DNA of 64,000 bases from Ryuthela nishihirai. Taxonomy: Eukaryota > Arthropoda > Arachnida > Araneae > Heptathelidae. The notes under the pieces were generated by a model that worked only from the letters and a program-made list of their open reading frames with translations, was not told the DNA's origin and did not search any database. The stretch lies in the NCBI GenBank assembly GCA_038380435.1, contig JAWZYU010000698.1, forward strand, positions 1-64,000. Reading direction: 5' to 3'. The translations under genes and the position numbers were made by a program. Shown one piece after another: positions 44,453 through 54,364 of the stretch (the stretch's first letter is position 1; every line of letters starts with the position of its first letter).

Positions 44453-45744
44453 GCATTCAGAAAATTCACGCTGATTCTGGCGACTGTGCCAATTCAGAAC
44501 TGGATCTGTTTATGGTTCCACCCACTGTCTCACAATTAGAAAGAGTCTGCTATGTCAATTATTTACCTGTGGCTTCCTTGGAAGGTAATGCTCCATTTGA
44601 ATTCTTCGTGAAGGGAACAGACGATTACATTGATCTATCCCGATGTCACCTACGTCTCGTCTTGAAAATTGTAAAATCCGATGGTACAGCACCGTCGGAG
44701 GTGATTGCTCCCTGCAATAATTTCTTCCACGCCCTTTTCAACCAGGTAGATGTCTTCCTCAACGATCACCTAGTGAGTGCTTCTCACACCCTGTACCCCT
44801 ACAGGGCGTACCTGGAGACTCTATTGAATTACGGTACCGATGCCACACGAAGCCAGCTCGGTACATCACTCTGGTACCTCGACACCCCCGGTAAAATGGA
44901 ACTGACCAGTCGGGAGAATGAGGGATGGCATCAGCGCAAGGGGTACGTCAAACCACCAGGTATCGAACTCATCTTGTGGATCCATGCCGACCTGTTTAAG
45001 CAAGATCGTTACCTGCTCAATCAAGTCGACCTGAGACTGCGTTTGCTGAGATCCAAACCCGAATTCTGTCTCGTGACAGGTGAAGCGGACTCCTCTTACA
45101 AAGTACAGATACACGAAGCTGAATTTTTCGTGCATAAAGTCAAACCCACTTCGGGTGTCATCCTCGCACACGCTCGTCTGCTGGGTTCGCAGAGTGCCAA
45201 GTACCCTCTGCGAAGAACGAATCTACGTATGTTTTCCATTGCTTCGGGACTGACAAGTGTGAACCATGACAATTTATTTCTCGGTCAGCTCCCTGTGCGT
45301 CTGGTACTGGGTATGCTGGAAAGTACCAGCCTGAATGGATCGTACGAAAAAAATCCCTTCAACTTCCAACATTTCGACTTAAACTACATCAGTCTTCACA
45401 TTGACAGTGATCATCAGTCCTACGCCCCCGACTTTGCGAATGGGCGCTATCTCCACTGTTACCAAGTATTATTGGAAGCTGTGGATGCCTGGAAATCCGA
45501 TAGTGGTATTAACTTATCGCGAAAAGCCTATGGAGAAGGTTTTACATTGTTCGGATTCCAATTGATCCCCGAGCAACGTGAATGCAATCAAGTGTTTTCT
45601 TTAATAAAGAGTGGGAGTGTGAGAGTTGAATTAAAGTTTCCCAAGCCGCTACACGCATCGGTCACTGTGATCCTGTATGCCGAATACCAGAATTTGCTGG
45701 AAATCCCATTGGATCGTAAAGTCCTGTTTGACTACAGCTCATGA
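44449..45744 (+). CDS. Major capsid protein (double jelly-roll, hexon-like)
   Basis: An intact 431-codon frame, close to the usual length for Polinton major capsid proteins. It begins MSIQKIHADSGDCANSELDL and contains FFVKGTDDYIDLSRCHLRLV, CNNFFHALFNQVDVFLND and YPYRAYLETLLNYG, which are the conserved parts of the first jelly roll, and ends in a second beta-rich half. In related elements it trimerises to build an icosahedral shell. It is tightly coupled to neighbours: ATGA overlap with the core protein in front, and again with the protease behind (45741). This is the best-preserved large gene of the element. Confidence 0.9.
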   Translation: MSIQKIHADSGDCANSELDLFMVPPTVSQLERVCYVNYLPVASLEGNAPFEFFVKGTDDYIDLSRCHLRLVLKIVKSDGTAPSEVIAPCNNFFHALFNQVDVFLNDHLVSASHTLYPYRAYLETLLNYGTDATRSQLGTSLWYLDTPGKMELTSRENEGWHQRKGYVKPPGIELILWIHADLFKQDRYLLNQVDLRLRLLRSKPEFCLVTGEADSSYKVQIHEAEFFVHKVKPTSGVILAHARLLGSQSAKYPLRRTNLRMFSIASGLTSVNHDNLFLGQLPVRLVLGMLESTSLNGSYEKNPFNFQHFDLNYISLHIDSDHQSYAPDFANGRYLHCYQVLLEAVDAWKSDSGINLSRKAYGEGFTLFGFQLIPEQRECNQVFSLIKSGSVRVELKFPKPLHASVTVILYAEYQNLLEIPLDRKVLFDYSS

Positions 45745-46191
45745 ATACCTATCAGCTAGAATCCATCCTTTCGATGTTATCCACAAGTCTCGGTGTGTTC
45801 CCCCGTGACAGACTACCTCGCAGAATCACCCAATCAGAAGCCTTGTTTATCTACAATACCGATCCGTCCTCCATGCCTGGAGCCCACTGGATAGCAGTTT
45901 ACAAGAAAGGAATGCACGTGGATCACTTTGACCCTCTGGGGACGAGTCCCGATGTCTCCATGCAGGAATACTACAGTCGACTAGGCATACGTCACGTCTT
46001 ACAACCTTCGATACCTCTGCAGGACCCCCTGGGAGACACTTGCGGTGCTCACTGTCTGTATTTCCTGTTTAAAAGAGCGTGTGATTCGACTCTTCCCACA
46101 GTACTGCATCGTGATTACACGTGTCGAGTAGATAGTCGTTAACGACTGTATGGTGTTGCGATGGCTCTCCACACTCCTTCAAATATTATAA
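45741..46191 (+). pseudogene. Adenain-like cysteine protease (maturation protease), C-terminal frameshift
   Basis: Starts at the ATG overlapping the capsid stop. The catalytic His lies in PGAHWIAVYKKG, the Asp in VDHFDPLG, and the Gln-Cys pair in PLQDPLGDTCGAHCLYFL, as in adenovirus-type C5 proteases. The open frame stops at 46142 after CRVDSR, but the typical tail NDCMVLRWL continues in the next frame to 46191, so a single-base shift lies between about 46129 and 46140. The true tail overlaps the ATPase start. In related elements it processes capsid and core proteins. The catalytic residues are present; only the tail is displaced. Confidence 0.88.
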
Positions 46192-46787
46192 TTGCTGCTC
46201 CTTCACAGTGTGGAAAGACGACTTTCACTCTGAAACTCATCAAAGAAGCAGCTCAAGTATTCGAACCCCCGCTCCAGCGTGTCGTTTACTGCTATGGGGA
46301 GCGGCAGCCTGCCTTTTAACCCTTCAAGAAAACGGTGGAATTTTATGAAGGACTACCTACGGATCTGGAATTTGATCCCCTCAGACCTACTCTTCTGGTG
46401 CTGGATGACTTGATGGAACAGTCTGTAGCCAGCGAACGCCTATCACAATTGTTTATTCGTGGGGGTCATCATAAAAATATCACGATTGTCCTGATATTAC
46501 AAAATCTGTTTTTAAAGGGAAGACATTCGAGGACTATATCGCTCAATGCTCACTACATGTTTTTATTTCACAACTGTCGGGATGCTTCACAAATAACCCA
46601 CCTGGCGAGACAAGTGTACCCCCATCAATTTAAACTCCTGACGGATACTTATAGGTTAGCTACACAAGCAACCTGTGGCTATTTGTGTGTTGACCTTCAT
46701 CCCAGAACGTTAGATACTGAAAGGCTCCGTGCAAAGATTCTTCCATCAGAAGAACCCGAAATACTTTACGTTCCAAATGAAAGTTAA
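46161..46787 (+). pseudogene. Genome-packaging ATPase (FtsK/HerA type), one premature stop
   Basis: The start is ATG 46161 (MALHTPSNIIIAAPSQCGKT): Walker A APSQCGKTTF at about residues 13-22, Walker B LLVLDDLME at about residue 75, and later VLILQNLF typical of the sensor strand. A TAA at 46317-46319 interrupts the frame after GERQPAF; the same frame then stays open to 46787, so this is a single point nonsense change. The length (about 208 codons) fits Polinton ATPases. It would pump the linear DNA into the capsid. Its last bases overlap the next gene (ATG at 46777). Confidence 0.9.
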
Positions 46788-47100
46788 ATCTCAAGGCCCG
46801 TTCCTTCAGTGCTTACCGAAACTAGGGGAAAAGCAGCATGCAGCTCTGTTGAAGCACATCTCCGACCCCCAGATGTATGCTCTATGTGAAGTGTGTTCCA
46901 ATTTCTTAAAAGGCAATATACCTGTTTCCCCCAGAGTATTAAAGAATTTACGCCAGCTCAAGACGGTCATAAGGAGTTTAGCGACCAAGCGTACATCTGT
47001 GCGCCACAAGAAACGTCTCCTACAACGTGGTTCAGGGTTCATTTTACCACTATTGACTGCTGCCCTCCCCCTGCTGGCCTCGTTATTTAGAAAAAAATGA
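46777..47100 (+). CDS. Small basic Polinton protein with hydrophobic C-terminus
   Basis: I start it at ATG 46777 rather than the upstream 46729, because the overlap ATGAAAGTTAA with the ATPase stop matches the packing of this cluster. It is 107 codons: KLGEKQHAALLKHISDPQM in the N-terminal part, a Lys/Arg-rich middle (RHKKRLLQRGSG), then a hydrophobic amphipathic C-terminus (FILPLLTAALPLLASLF). The KxxALLKHISDPQMYxLCE motif recurs in Polintons. Function unknown; a virion core or membrane-interacting role would fit. The frame is intact. Confidence 0.65.
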   Translation: MKVKSQGPFLQCLPKLGEKQHAALLKHISDPQMYALCEVCSNFLKGNIPVSPRVLKNLRQLKTVIRSLATKRTSVRHKKRLLQRGSGFILPLLTAALPLLASLFRKK

Positions 47101-47447
47101 TTTCAGTGAAAGCAGTGCAGAGGAAAAACATAAGAAAAAAAGTGCGTGATTTAGACTCAGAGATGAAGAAAATATTGGAGTCTGGTGATGCTGACGATAA
47201 GTCTGAAAAGTATCTGACTGCTTTGAAAAATTATTTGTTATTCTCAAAACAGCTTGACACTCCACAGGAAGTAAAAGTCAACATCCCCCAAATCGCTATA
47301 GCTGAAGAGCGTCCCCCAAAAGACATTGCTGTTCCCACCGACATAAGAAAAGAAAGTTATCCGAGCGGTCTGCATATTGAAGACTTCTGTAAAAAAAACT
47401 TTCCAAGACTTGTGTGCTTGAAGACTTGTGTTAAAAATTTGTATTAA
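47097..47447 (+). CDS. Small hydrophilic Polinton protein, unknown function
   Basis: A 116-codon frame starting in the ATGA that overlaps the previous stop. Highly charged N-terminus (RKNIRKKVRDLDSEMKKILE), likely helical to about residue 60 with YLTALKNYLLFSKQLD, then a Pro-rich stretch and an ordered-looking end. Proteins with the ALxNYLxFxxQL pattern sit at this place in other Polintons, but I cannot give a function. It is the last gene of the + strand block. Confidence 0.55.
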   Translation: MISVKAVQRKNIRKKVRDLDSEMKKILESGDADDKSEKYLTALKNYLLFSKQLDTPQEVKVNIPQIAIAEERPPKDIAVPTDIRKESYPSGLHIEDFCKKNFPRLVCLKTCVKNLY

Positions 47448-47498
47448 AAATCTGTATTAAAAAACCAAGTATTAAAAATGTGTATTAAAAAGATATCC

Positions 47499-47504
47499 AA
47501 TAAA
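47499..47504 (+). terminator. Poly(A) signal AATAAA of the + strand block
   Basis: AATAAA in ATCCAATAAAAG, 52 bp after the last + strand stop codon. Confidence 0.55.
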
Positions 47505-47606
47505 AGAAAGTAAAACTGATAATATGCCTCTTGCCATTTTTACGTCTCTTCCCATTCAGTGTTTTCACACTGATGGTTCATTCAATGTTTGACCCCCAAA
47601 CCCAGA

Positions 47607-47751
47607 AGTGATCTGCACGACTGCGCTCGGATGTACGCGCACTGCTACACTCAGGAGTACAGCAGAGGGCGTTAGTGCCGATGGGCGGTGCAATGAGAAC
47701 GCTGCTGCAGCAGCGAGACTTGGAGGGGAGCATCGCACTGTGCAGATCACT
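47607..47751. repeat. 145-bp MITE-like inverted-repeat unit
   Basis: AGTGATCTGCAC (47607-47618) and its exact complement GTGCAGATCACT (47740-47751) bound a GC-rich core, unlike the AT-rich DNA around it. It may be a small inserted element in the convergent intergenic region. No target duplication was identified. Confidence 0.45.
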
Positions 47752-47869
47752 GATAAGACTTACGGAGCACCTGAAAAACAAAGTTACCTCTTGCTGTCCC
47801 CCACCATAGTGTCTTCCAGTGCTGAGAAATAAAGAGACGGATTTTTTTGAAACCTTTTGTATTAAAAAA

Positions 47870-48000
47870 TTCACATGACAGATCCACTGTAGGTTTCACA
47901 GACAATAAATCACATGACATATCCAATGCTGGACAGTAAAACAATTCACATGACATATCCAATGCTGGACAGTAAAATATTGTAGTTTTCAAAAACTGCT
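47870..48000. repeat. Tandem repeats with ACATGACATATCCA
   Basis: The phrase TCACATGACATATCCAATGC plus TGGACAGTAAAA occurs twice in a row (about 47911 and 47947), with a diverged third copy upstream. Non-coding. Confidence 0.7.
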
Positions 48001-48029
48001 GACGCCGCCAAGTGCGAAGGCATTACGAG

Positions 48030-48226
48030 TGATTAATTAAAGTCCACTAAGGACACTGAAATAATTAAGATCCATTAAGGATACTGAAATAATTTAAAAA
48101 AAGGTCCATTAAGGACACTGAAATAATGATTAAGATCCATTAAGGATACTGAAATAATTTAAAAAAGGTCCATTAAGGACACTGAAATAGTGATTAAGAT
48201 CCATTAAGGACATTGAAATAAAAGGT
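48030..48226. repeat. About 31-bp minisatellite between convergent Polinton blocks
   Basis: Six units alternate AAGATCCATTAAGGATACTG and AAGGTCCATTAAGGACACTG, each followed by AAATAAT. No gene. Confidence 0.8.
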
Positions 48227-48236
48227 GTACATTGAA

Positions 48237-48475
48237 ATAATAAATAAAGGTGTACAATGAAATAAAGGTGTAATAAATAAGTTGAAAACTGTACAATGAA
48301 ATAAATAAAGGTGTAATATGAAATAAATAAGTTGAAAACTGTACAATGAAATAAATAAAGGTGTAATATGAAATAAATATGTTGAAAACTGTACAATGAA
48401 ATAAATAATATGAAATAAGTTGAAAACTGTACAATGAAATGAATAGGGTGAAATAAATAAGTTTTAAACTGTACA
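48237..48475. repeat. About 50-bp AT-rich minisatellite
   Basis: Four to five units of GTTGAAAACTGTACAATGAA followed by ATAAATAAAGGTGTAATATG. It ends at the polymerase stop codon. Repeated AATAAA on the + strand could back up termination of the + block. Confidence 0.8.
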
Positions 48476-48476
48476 T

Positions 48477-51400
48477 TTACTCATCCATGAGTTGAATAAG
48501 ACTATCCAATCCCAGGTCGTTGTATCTGTAGGGTACAGTAACAGTTGAACCTGGGCTGAGATAGCACTTATCGAGGTTGACCTTAAACCTTTTCACCATG
48601 GGCCTGTTCGTAAGTGACCCATCCACTTTATTACGAACCACATTAAAAGGGACATCGAAGGTCTCGCTGGTTGGGGAATTCCCTAGCACCATGGATTTTA
48701 GAAGTTCAAAATTGTATGTGCACTGGTTTTTCTTCGTGAGAGATATGCCCTTGGCGCGAAGAATTTCATCGCCGTTGCTCAGCCGAAGGGCATAACTCTT
48801 GGCTCCGGTGCTGACATAGTCAGTGATGTGTACACTGGAGCCGTACTTTGAAGAAATTTCATCTACGAGACCTCCGAGAAAGGGATTTTGTGGTGGTGTG
48901 TAGGTGTCGCGAGGAGATGTAGAATAAATTACTGAATCCGTGTCAGAATACATTGCACGTGCATCTAATTTTGATAGAAGCTTGTACAGTTTAAGTCTGG
49001 CATGACTCGTCACCATTGCGGCGAGAATCAGGCTTCCACGGGTGTTTGCTGGAGTAGCAGACTCCGCCGGCTTGTGCGTGACAAGTACGGCCTGATCACT
49101 GATAACAGCGACGTCAATGATAACTAGCGATGCGTCCGTCAAGAGCTCCATGTACTTGACAGGACAGCTCACAATGGTTGTCTGGGTTCGACTCATGTTC
49201 TGTGCATGCTTCCCCCATGACGAATTAAGCGAGACCTTGGAAAGTGTACGCTTAAGGCTGTTCTTTTCAACTTCCGAGGGGAGGATCCTAACCCCCTCCG
49301 CCTGGAAGAAGGCCTCACAGAAGGCTTCCTTTTGCTCCTCGGTCTGCACGTCAGGGGGGAACCCGGAGTTGTGCTGCTTCAACCCCAGAAAAGTATCTAT
49401 GTACCCAGCATAGACACCTCCCTTTTTTGTTGCAGGATCATATTGCAGAATGGTGTTAAAGTACCACATATCGTGGAACTGGAGAAGTTTGTATCGAGCA
49501 CGCATCGCAGCGTAAATTTCGAACGTTGGCCAAGATCCTGTCAATGCGCGCTGGTTCACGGTGTGCTGACAAGGGGGTGCCAGCTGACCATCCTCACAGC
49601 TCCTGCAAAGGGGGAAAAGCAGCTTCCCATTACACCTGTAGGGCAGTACAGGGATGAACAAGTCATCGGGGGCTAACAGTGTGGTGTGTGCAATGCCAAA
49701 ATAGTGGTCGAGGTCCGTGGCGAAATCGGAGGTGATCCGAACCAGGTGACCTTTACCGAATGGAGCCTTCTTGCAAACATAAGGGTACAGGCTGTTGTAA
49801 TCAACGTAGTTAAGTCTACATCCTAGGTACGCCGATGCAAAGACGGAAAACACCTCCACGCGCCCTCCGTAGAGGTAGTCACGGACCCCTATGTGCCTGA
49901 TAGGCTCGACGGATTTATAAATTAATGCGACGGACCGGTTTTTGCGCATCAACTCGTCGAATTCGTGTTCCCACATGATTTTGCATGTGTACCCGTTCAT
50001 CAGCACTTCAAGGTCTCAAGACGATCCATTGTCCAGGTGTTTAGCAGACCAAATGGCTTTCTCGTGCGCTGATCTATTTTTTCAGGGTTGAAACATTTCA
50101 AGCAGTGATGATAGTAACACCCTAAAAATTCGTAATAACAACGGGTACTGTGGCACACACTGTCCAATTTGTACTGCCCTATCTTATACTCACCTCCGGG
50201 TGATCGCGCAGTTTGAATTTCGATGTTGTCCTTGGAAGCCTCATACTCTAACCACGCAAGAACTTTCAAGGACTGCCGGTTGTTACTTGCCGAATACCCC
50301 TGGGTGGGACACACACTGAGGGTATTCTTTTGCAGAAACTTCCCACGGAAAATTCGAAGACAAGTGCGGCAATAGTCAGGTCATGTGCAAATGGGTCTAC
50401 GCCTGTGAGATTTAAAAATTCCTCACGGAAAGCTTGGGCGCCTCGCCGCAACAACTCTGTATCTGCCTTGCAGTAATACAGAATCTGTTGTTGAAAATCC
50501 CAGGGTTCAAGGCTTGCTGTGGCATACCACTCGTTGAGTGCTGACAGAGTTTCAGGCTCCATGTCTTCCGGCTGGAAAAAAAGCCGATCAGGGTTGGGTC
50601 CTGCATACTGTAGATTTTCCTCCTTCACAAATTTAAAGGGGAAAAAGTCTTTCACCGTTTCCAAGTTGAAGGTCTTCCTGAATGATCTTCGTGAAAGAGG
50701 AGCCTGAATAAAGGACAATGTGTCGATGAACCTTATTTTAAAGCCAGGTAAAAATATACCTAAAATCTTGGATCCATCAAACACGAGATCCGGTTTTAAA
50801 AATTTTCTGTACAGGTAACTAACGATGAACATGCCATCAAAGCCTTTCAGATTATGTGCGAGGACTGTGGCATCCTTGAATCGTTGAACCCTGGGACGTT
50901 CTTCGGCCAGAAGCCAGTCCATATAGGCGTCCGTTTCCGGGAATGAGGCGTAAACCCACTCTTCGTCCGCTTGGTATGTGACCACACACAGTATAGGTTT
51001 TAATAATCGGTCGGCACACTGCACAGTCTCTACGTCAAAGTAGAGGTAAGTCTGAACGACAGGGTCAATTTTGCAGGGCTCGACGAATTTTAAAGTGTCA
51101 GCCTTGCAAACATGCTTTTTCAGGGGGTCGTAAATGCTGATGCACTTAACACAGCGATGCCGTGTCTGAGATGCCTTCAGCAGGTGCGCCTGAAAGCATT
51201 CAGCCCCGCGCAAATACACACAGCACACCGTGCAAAGCAACAGCTCCCCTGTATGAAGCACATCGACTGACAGGCACCTGCTGCAGGTTCCCCTGCAAAC
51301 GTGCCCGTTGTTAGACCCCTTTAAGCAAATGTGACAGAACTCCTTAACTCCGAAAAACCCCGACGGTTTAGTAATCACGTCGTAATGCCCAGCACTAAAC

Positions 51401-52235
51401 AATAAATTAATGTTGTCCCCACCTTCGGGACCAATGAAGATGGGAAGGAAGGCATCGTCAGCAGAATACACTACAATCCTGAACTGTGTCAGGTGAGCTT
51501 GGAAGAGACGGACTTCTACGAGTCCACATGGACCCTCAGGAATACCCACATCCAAGTGAAGTTGACGGGCTTCTTGGCGTTGTAAAGGGTAGCGATAATC
51601 AGCAATTTTCAATAGTTGTTTGCAATAGTTGTTTGCCAGCCCTTTTATTTTTCAAGCAGAGCTCTCATGCGACGACGAGAGCTCTTGCTAGACAGATCTC
51701 ATCATTATTAATGATGCTTCGGACACTCCCCTTCTTGACAACGAATGACCCGATGTCAGTGACGCAACGAGTCTCCGAACCAGTGCGCCTTCCATCACCA
51801 CCGCTACTGACCCGGTCCAGGTTGGCACAAATGAAGTCGAACTCCAGCTCGCTCCCAGGACTGAGAGACTCATTTGACTGCACTACTTTGTCTAATGCAG
51901 CCACGAATCTCTCCCCCGTCAGGGCATTATGCCGAATTAGAGCCAAGTTGACGGGGTTTTTCAAATCCCGGGAGCATAAACATAGCCGAACATGACTATA
52001 CTCCCTTGTGGGGACGACGTCGGCCAGCGTTTTCTCGTACAGGTCGTGTAGGACCGGGAGGGAATTATAAGGTTCCACATTCTCCATACCTCCAAGTCGC
52101 ACACTCGTGGAGACGAATTCTGTCTTGAAGTTTGCTGAGTTGTACCGCCGAGTGTGCGACACAGTGTAGTGGGGAGACTCTGTAGAGTTGACGTCAGAGG
52201 TGGTTGCGCTGACAGGAACGTTGGAGAATACAGAC
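48477..52235 (-). pseudogene. Protein-primed DNA polymerase B, main exon, broken
   Basis: The main exon starts at the acceptor CTCTCTAG (exon base 52235) and runs to TAA at 48477. The pieces on the minus strand are 52235-51665 (N-terminal domain, ends at TGA), 51612-50266, 50314-50000 and 50006-48477. Motifs: zinc-ribbon-like Cys clusters (CHICLKG, CRGTCSRC), Exo I YFDVETVQ (about 51040), Exo II NLKGFDGMF, Exo III YCKADTELL, motif A YVDYNSLYPYV (about 49800), motif B LNSSWGKHAQN (about 49220) and motif C YSDTDSV (about 48945). All catalytic Asps are visible. Breaks: TGA at 51665-51667, a 13-bp tandem duplication at 51611-51636, and frameshifts near 50300 and 50005. This is the replicative polymerase of Polintons; here it cannot be made intact. 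Confidence 0.93.
51611..51636 (-). repeat. 13-bp tandem duplication inside the polymerase gene
   Basis: AATAGTTGTTTGC occurs twice in direct succession (51611-51623, 51624-51636). Thirteen is not a multiple of three, so the extra copy accounts for the frame change seen here. Confidence 0.85.
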
Positions 52236-52807
52236 CTAGAGAGATAATTTATTCTCAGAATATGCAGTACTTTACATGTTTTTTTATCTTAGAACTGAAG
52301 TTATAATGCTGTATTGCGCAGACACACACTTTTAAAGTATTACATTTCCCCAGATACACACTTTTAAAGTATTACATTTCCCCAGATACACAATTTTAAA
52401 GTATTACATTTTAAAGTATTACATTTTCCCAGACACACAATTTTAAAATATTACGTTTTAAAGTGTTACATTTTCTAATATTCTTCTTTATACATAGTTT
52501 GTCGAATAAAAATCATACCACATATATGGAAATTTTAATATTATATTTCATCATTATAATTTTGCGTACAGTACAAGTCTGAGAAAAAATGTTCCACGAG
52601 AGTAAACACCCGATTGTGGAAAAAATTTAACTGGTGTAATAAAAGACAACATGCTACACACTTTGCTAGCTCGAGCAAAAAATCTAACTAAAGTTTGAAA
52701 ATTATCGTTTAAAATAAATCGGTTTTACTGGTTATAAAACTCTACATGCTTTAGTAAATGGTTGAGCGTCTTAAGGACAACACAACATGAAATGAAATTT
52801 TATTTAC
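52236..52807 (-). other. Polymerase intron 3, with a 31-bp minisatellite
   Basis: On the minus strand it runs from donor AG|GTAAAT (52807) to acceptor TCTCTAG|G (52236). Its two ends match introns 1 and 2: TTGAGCGTCTTAAGGACAAC (antisense) near the donor and CAGAATATGCAGTACTTTAC near the acceptor. The middle (about 52320-52475) holds four or five units of a 31-bp repeat with TTTTAAAGTATTACATTTCC. Confidence 0.8.
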
Positions 52808-52966
52808 CTGGCGGGATTGGAGGAACCAGCAGAGAACGCTGACATGACGTCAGCTGTGGCAGGAGCGTCGGAGGAGCCAACAGGGGCGGTTGAAGCTCTC
52901 TTGGCAGCCGCATCCAGCACGGTGACTGCGTTAATGAGATCCGCTGGTGCCGGAACATTGTGAGAC
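52808..52966 (-). CDS. Polymerase B exon 3 (duplicated low-complexity module)
   Basis: 159 nt, a multiple of three, between the acceptor TTTCTAG|G and the donor AG|GTAAAT. In the phase set by the main exon it reads SHNVPAPADLINAVTVLDAA then AKRASTAPVGSSDAPATADV and ends in SSNPA plus two bases. It is rich in Ala/Ser/Pro and likely disordered. It resembles exon 2 around AAAKR..T.PV. Because each exon in this series begins with one base and ends with two, exons could be skipped without a frame change. Confidence 0.75.
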
Positions 52967-53454
52967 CTAGAAAGATAATTCAGTCTCAGAATATGCAGTA
53001 CTTTACATGTTTTTATCTTAGAACAGAAAATGAAAAGGCAACATGCTTCGCACTTTGCTAACTTCAGCAAAAACCTAAGTAACTATTTAACTAAAGTTTG
53101 AAAATTATCGTTTAGAACAAAATGACTTTACTAATTAGAAAAATCTATATTGAACAGTTATGTTGTAATAAAAGCACACTTTACTAGCTTGCGCAAAAAT
53201 CTAAGTAAATATTTAACTAAAGTATGAATTTTAGCCTTAAGGCCAACTCAACATTAAATAAAATTACATTTACTTCACACTTTGCTAGCTTGATCAAAAA
53301 ATCTAATATTTAACTAAAGTTTGAAAATTATCGTTTAGAATAAAATGACTTTACAGGGTAGAAACAAATATAAAACTCTATATTGAACTGTGTGTTAGTA
53401 AGTAGTTGAGCGTCTTAAGGACAACTCACACCATTCAATAAAAATTTCATTTAC
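52967..53454 (-). other. Polymerase intron 2 (copy of introns 1 and 3)
   Basis: Shares with introns 1 and 3 the acceptor-side block CAGAATATGCAGTACTTTAC, the internal block TTTGAAAATTATCGTTTAGA and the donor-side block TTGAGCGTCTTAAGGACAAC. At about 53240-53272 it carries a second donor-side block ending in ATTTAC with no exon attached, which looks like the relic of a further module whose exon was lost. Confidence 0.75.
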
Positions 53455-53759
53455 CTGGTTGCAGTTGAGGGTAAGACGGGGACGTAGGGAGTTCCCATCG
53501 CCGCTGCGACAGTGGACTGACGACGCTTCTTGAGGGAAAGTTTCGATGTCCTTTGACGAAATTCCCTGCCTCCCTGTTGGAGTAGGCAAATACGTTTTGA
53601 TGATGTAGGAAGCACAGGTGTGGGAGGTCTTTTGGCTGCCGCCTCTAGAGTGCGCAGCCAAAAGACCTCCCACACCTGTGCTTCCTACATCATCACGACT
53701 ACAGCGACACGAGTAGCTCTTCAAAGCAGTCGGCATCAGTGGAAGGACCAGCATCAGAC
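53455..53759 (-). pseudogene. Polymerase B exon 2, disrupted by an inverted duplication
   Basis: 305 nt between the acceptor TATCCAG|G and the donor AG|GTAAAT. The 5' part reads SDAGPSTDADCFEELLVSL and meets a stop. The 3' part reads, in another frame, EAAAKRPPTPVLPTSSKR followed by a basic stretch (SKLSLKKRRQSTVAAAMG) and PSTAT at the donor, in the right phase. Between them lies a perfect 41-bp inverted repeat (53599-53694), and the exon length is not a multiple of three, so the inversion event probably broke the frame. The KLSLKKRR run may be a nuclear localisation signal. Confidence 0.65.
53599..53694. repeat. Perfect 41-bp inverted repeat in polymerase exon 2
   Basis: Arms 53599-53639 and 53654-53694 are exact reverse complements across all 41 positions, separated by 14 nt containing TCTAGA. 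The transcript would form a long perfect hairpin. Confidence 0.97.
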
Positions 53760-54150
53760 CTGGATAGATAATTTAGTCTCAGAATATGCAGTACTTTACA
53801 TTTTTTTTCACCTTAGAACAGTTATGTCGTAATAAAAGACAGCATGCTACAGTTTACTAACTTGATCAAAAATTCTAATATTTAACTAAAGTTTGAAAAT
53901 TATCATTTAGAATAAAATGACTTTACTAGTCAGAAACAAATATAAAAATCTATATTGAACTGAACAGTTGTAATAAAAGCACACTTTGCTGGCTTGATAA
54001 AAAAATCTAATATTTAACTAAAGTTTAAAAATTATCATTTAGAATAAAATGATTTTACAGGGCAGAAACAAATATAAAAATCTATATTGTACGTTAGTAA
54101 GTGATTCAGTTGAGCGTCTTAAGGACAACATTAAATAAAATTACATTTAC
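53760..54150 (-). other. Polymerase intron 1 (copy of introns 2 and 3)
   Basis: 391 bp from donor AA|GTAAAT to acceptor TATCCAG|G. Contains the same acceptor-side, internal and donor-side blocks as the other two introns; the internal TTTAACTAAAGTTTGAAAAT block appears twice. Confidence 0.8.
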
Positions 54151-54200
54151 TTGGTATCAGTTGAGGATCCAGCACGGGAAAATTCTCGCATAGTGGACAT
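54151..54200 (-). CDS. Polymerase B exon 1 (start exon)
   Basis: ATG at 54200-54198 opens MSTMREFSRAGSSTDT plus two bases, then a donor GTAAAT at 54150. The phase fits exons 2 to 4. An in-frame second ATG at 54191-54189 is also possible. It lies about 157 bp downstream of a TATA box. The exon begins at an unknown transcription start near 54330. The splice model is inferred from sequence; no transcript was seen. Confidence 0.6.
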
Positions 54201-54356
54201 CTCAGGTAGAGAAGGATCGACGAGCAAGCAGGACTGGCAGGTAGAGAAGGATCGGAGAGTGAGCAGGGCTGACAGGTAGCAAACTGGTAGAGCACTGACA
54301 GATGAAGGGCACTGAGAGGTGAAGAGCACTGTGTGGCAATCGCTAACAGGCAGATG

Positions 54357-54364
54357 TTTATATA
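54357..54364 (-). promoter_or_regulatory. TATA box of the polymerase gene
   Basis: TATATAAA on the minus strand in the context GGGGGTATATAAACATC, 157 bp before the proposed ATG. It is the best core-promoter match in the Polinton. Confidence 0.6.

Noticed and set aside
47565..47874. Small genes on either strand between the convergent Polinton blocks
   Set aside because: The frames overlap a 145-bp inverted-repeat unit and short tandem repeats, lack family resemblance and lie after the poly(A) signal.
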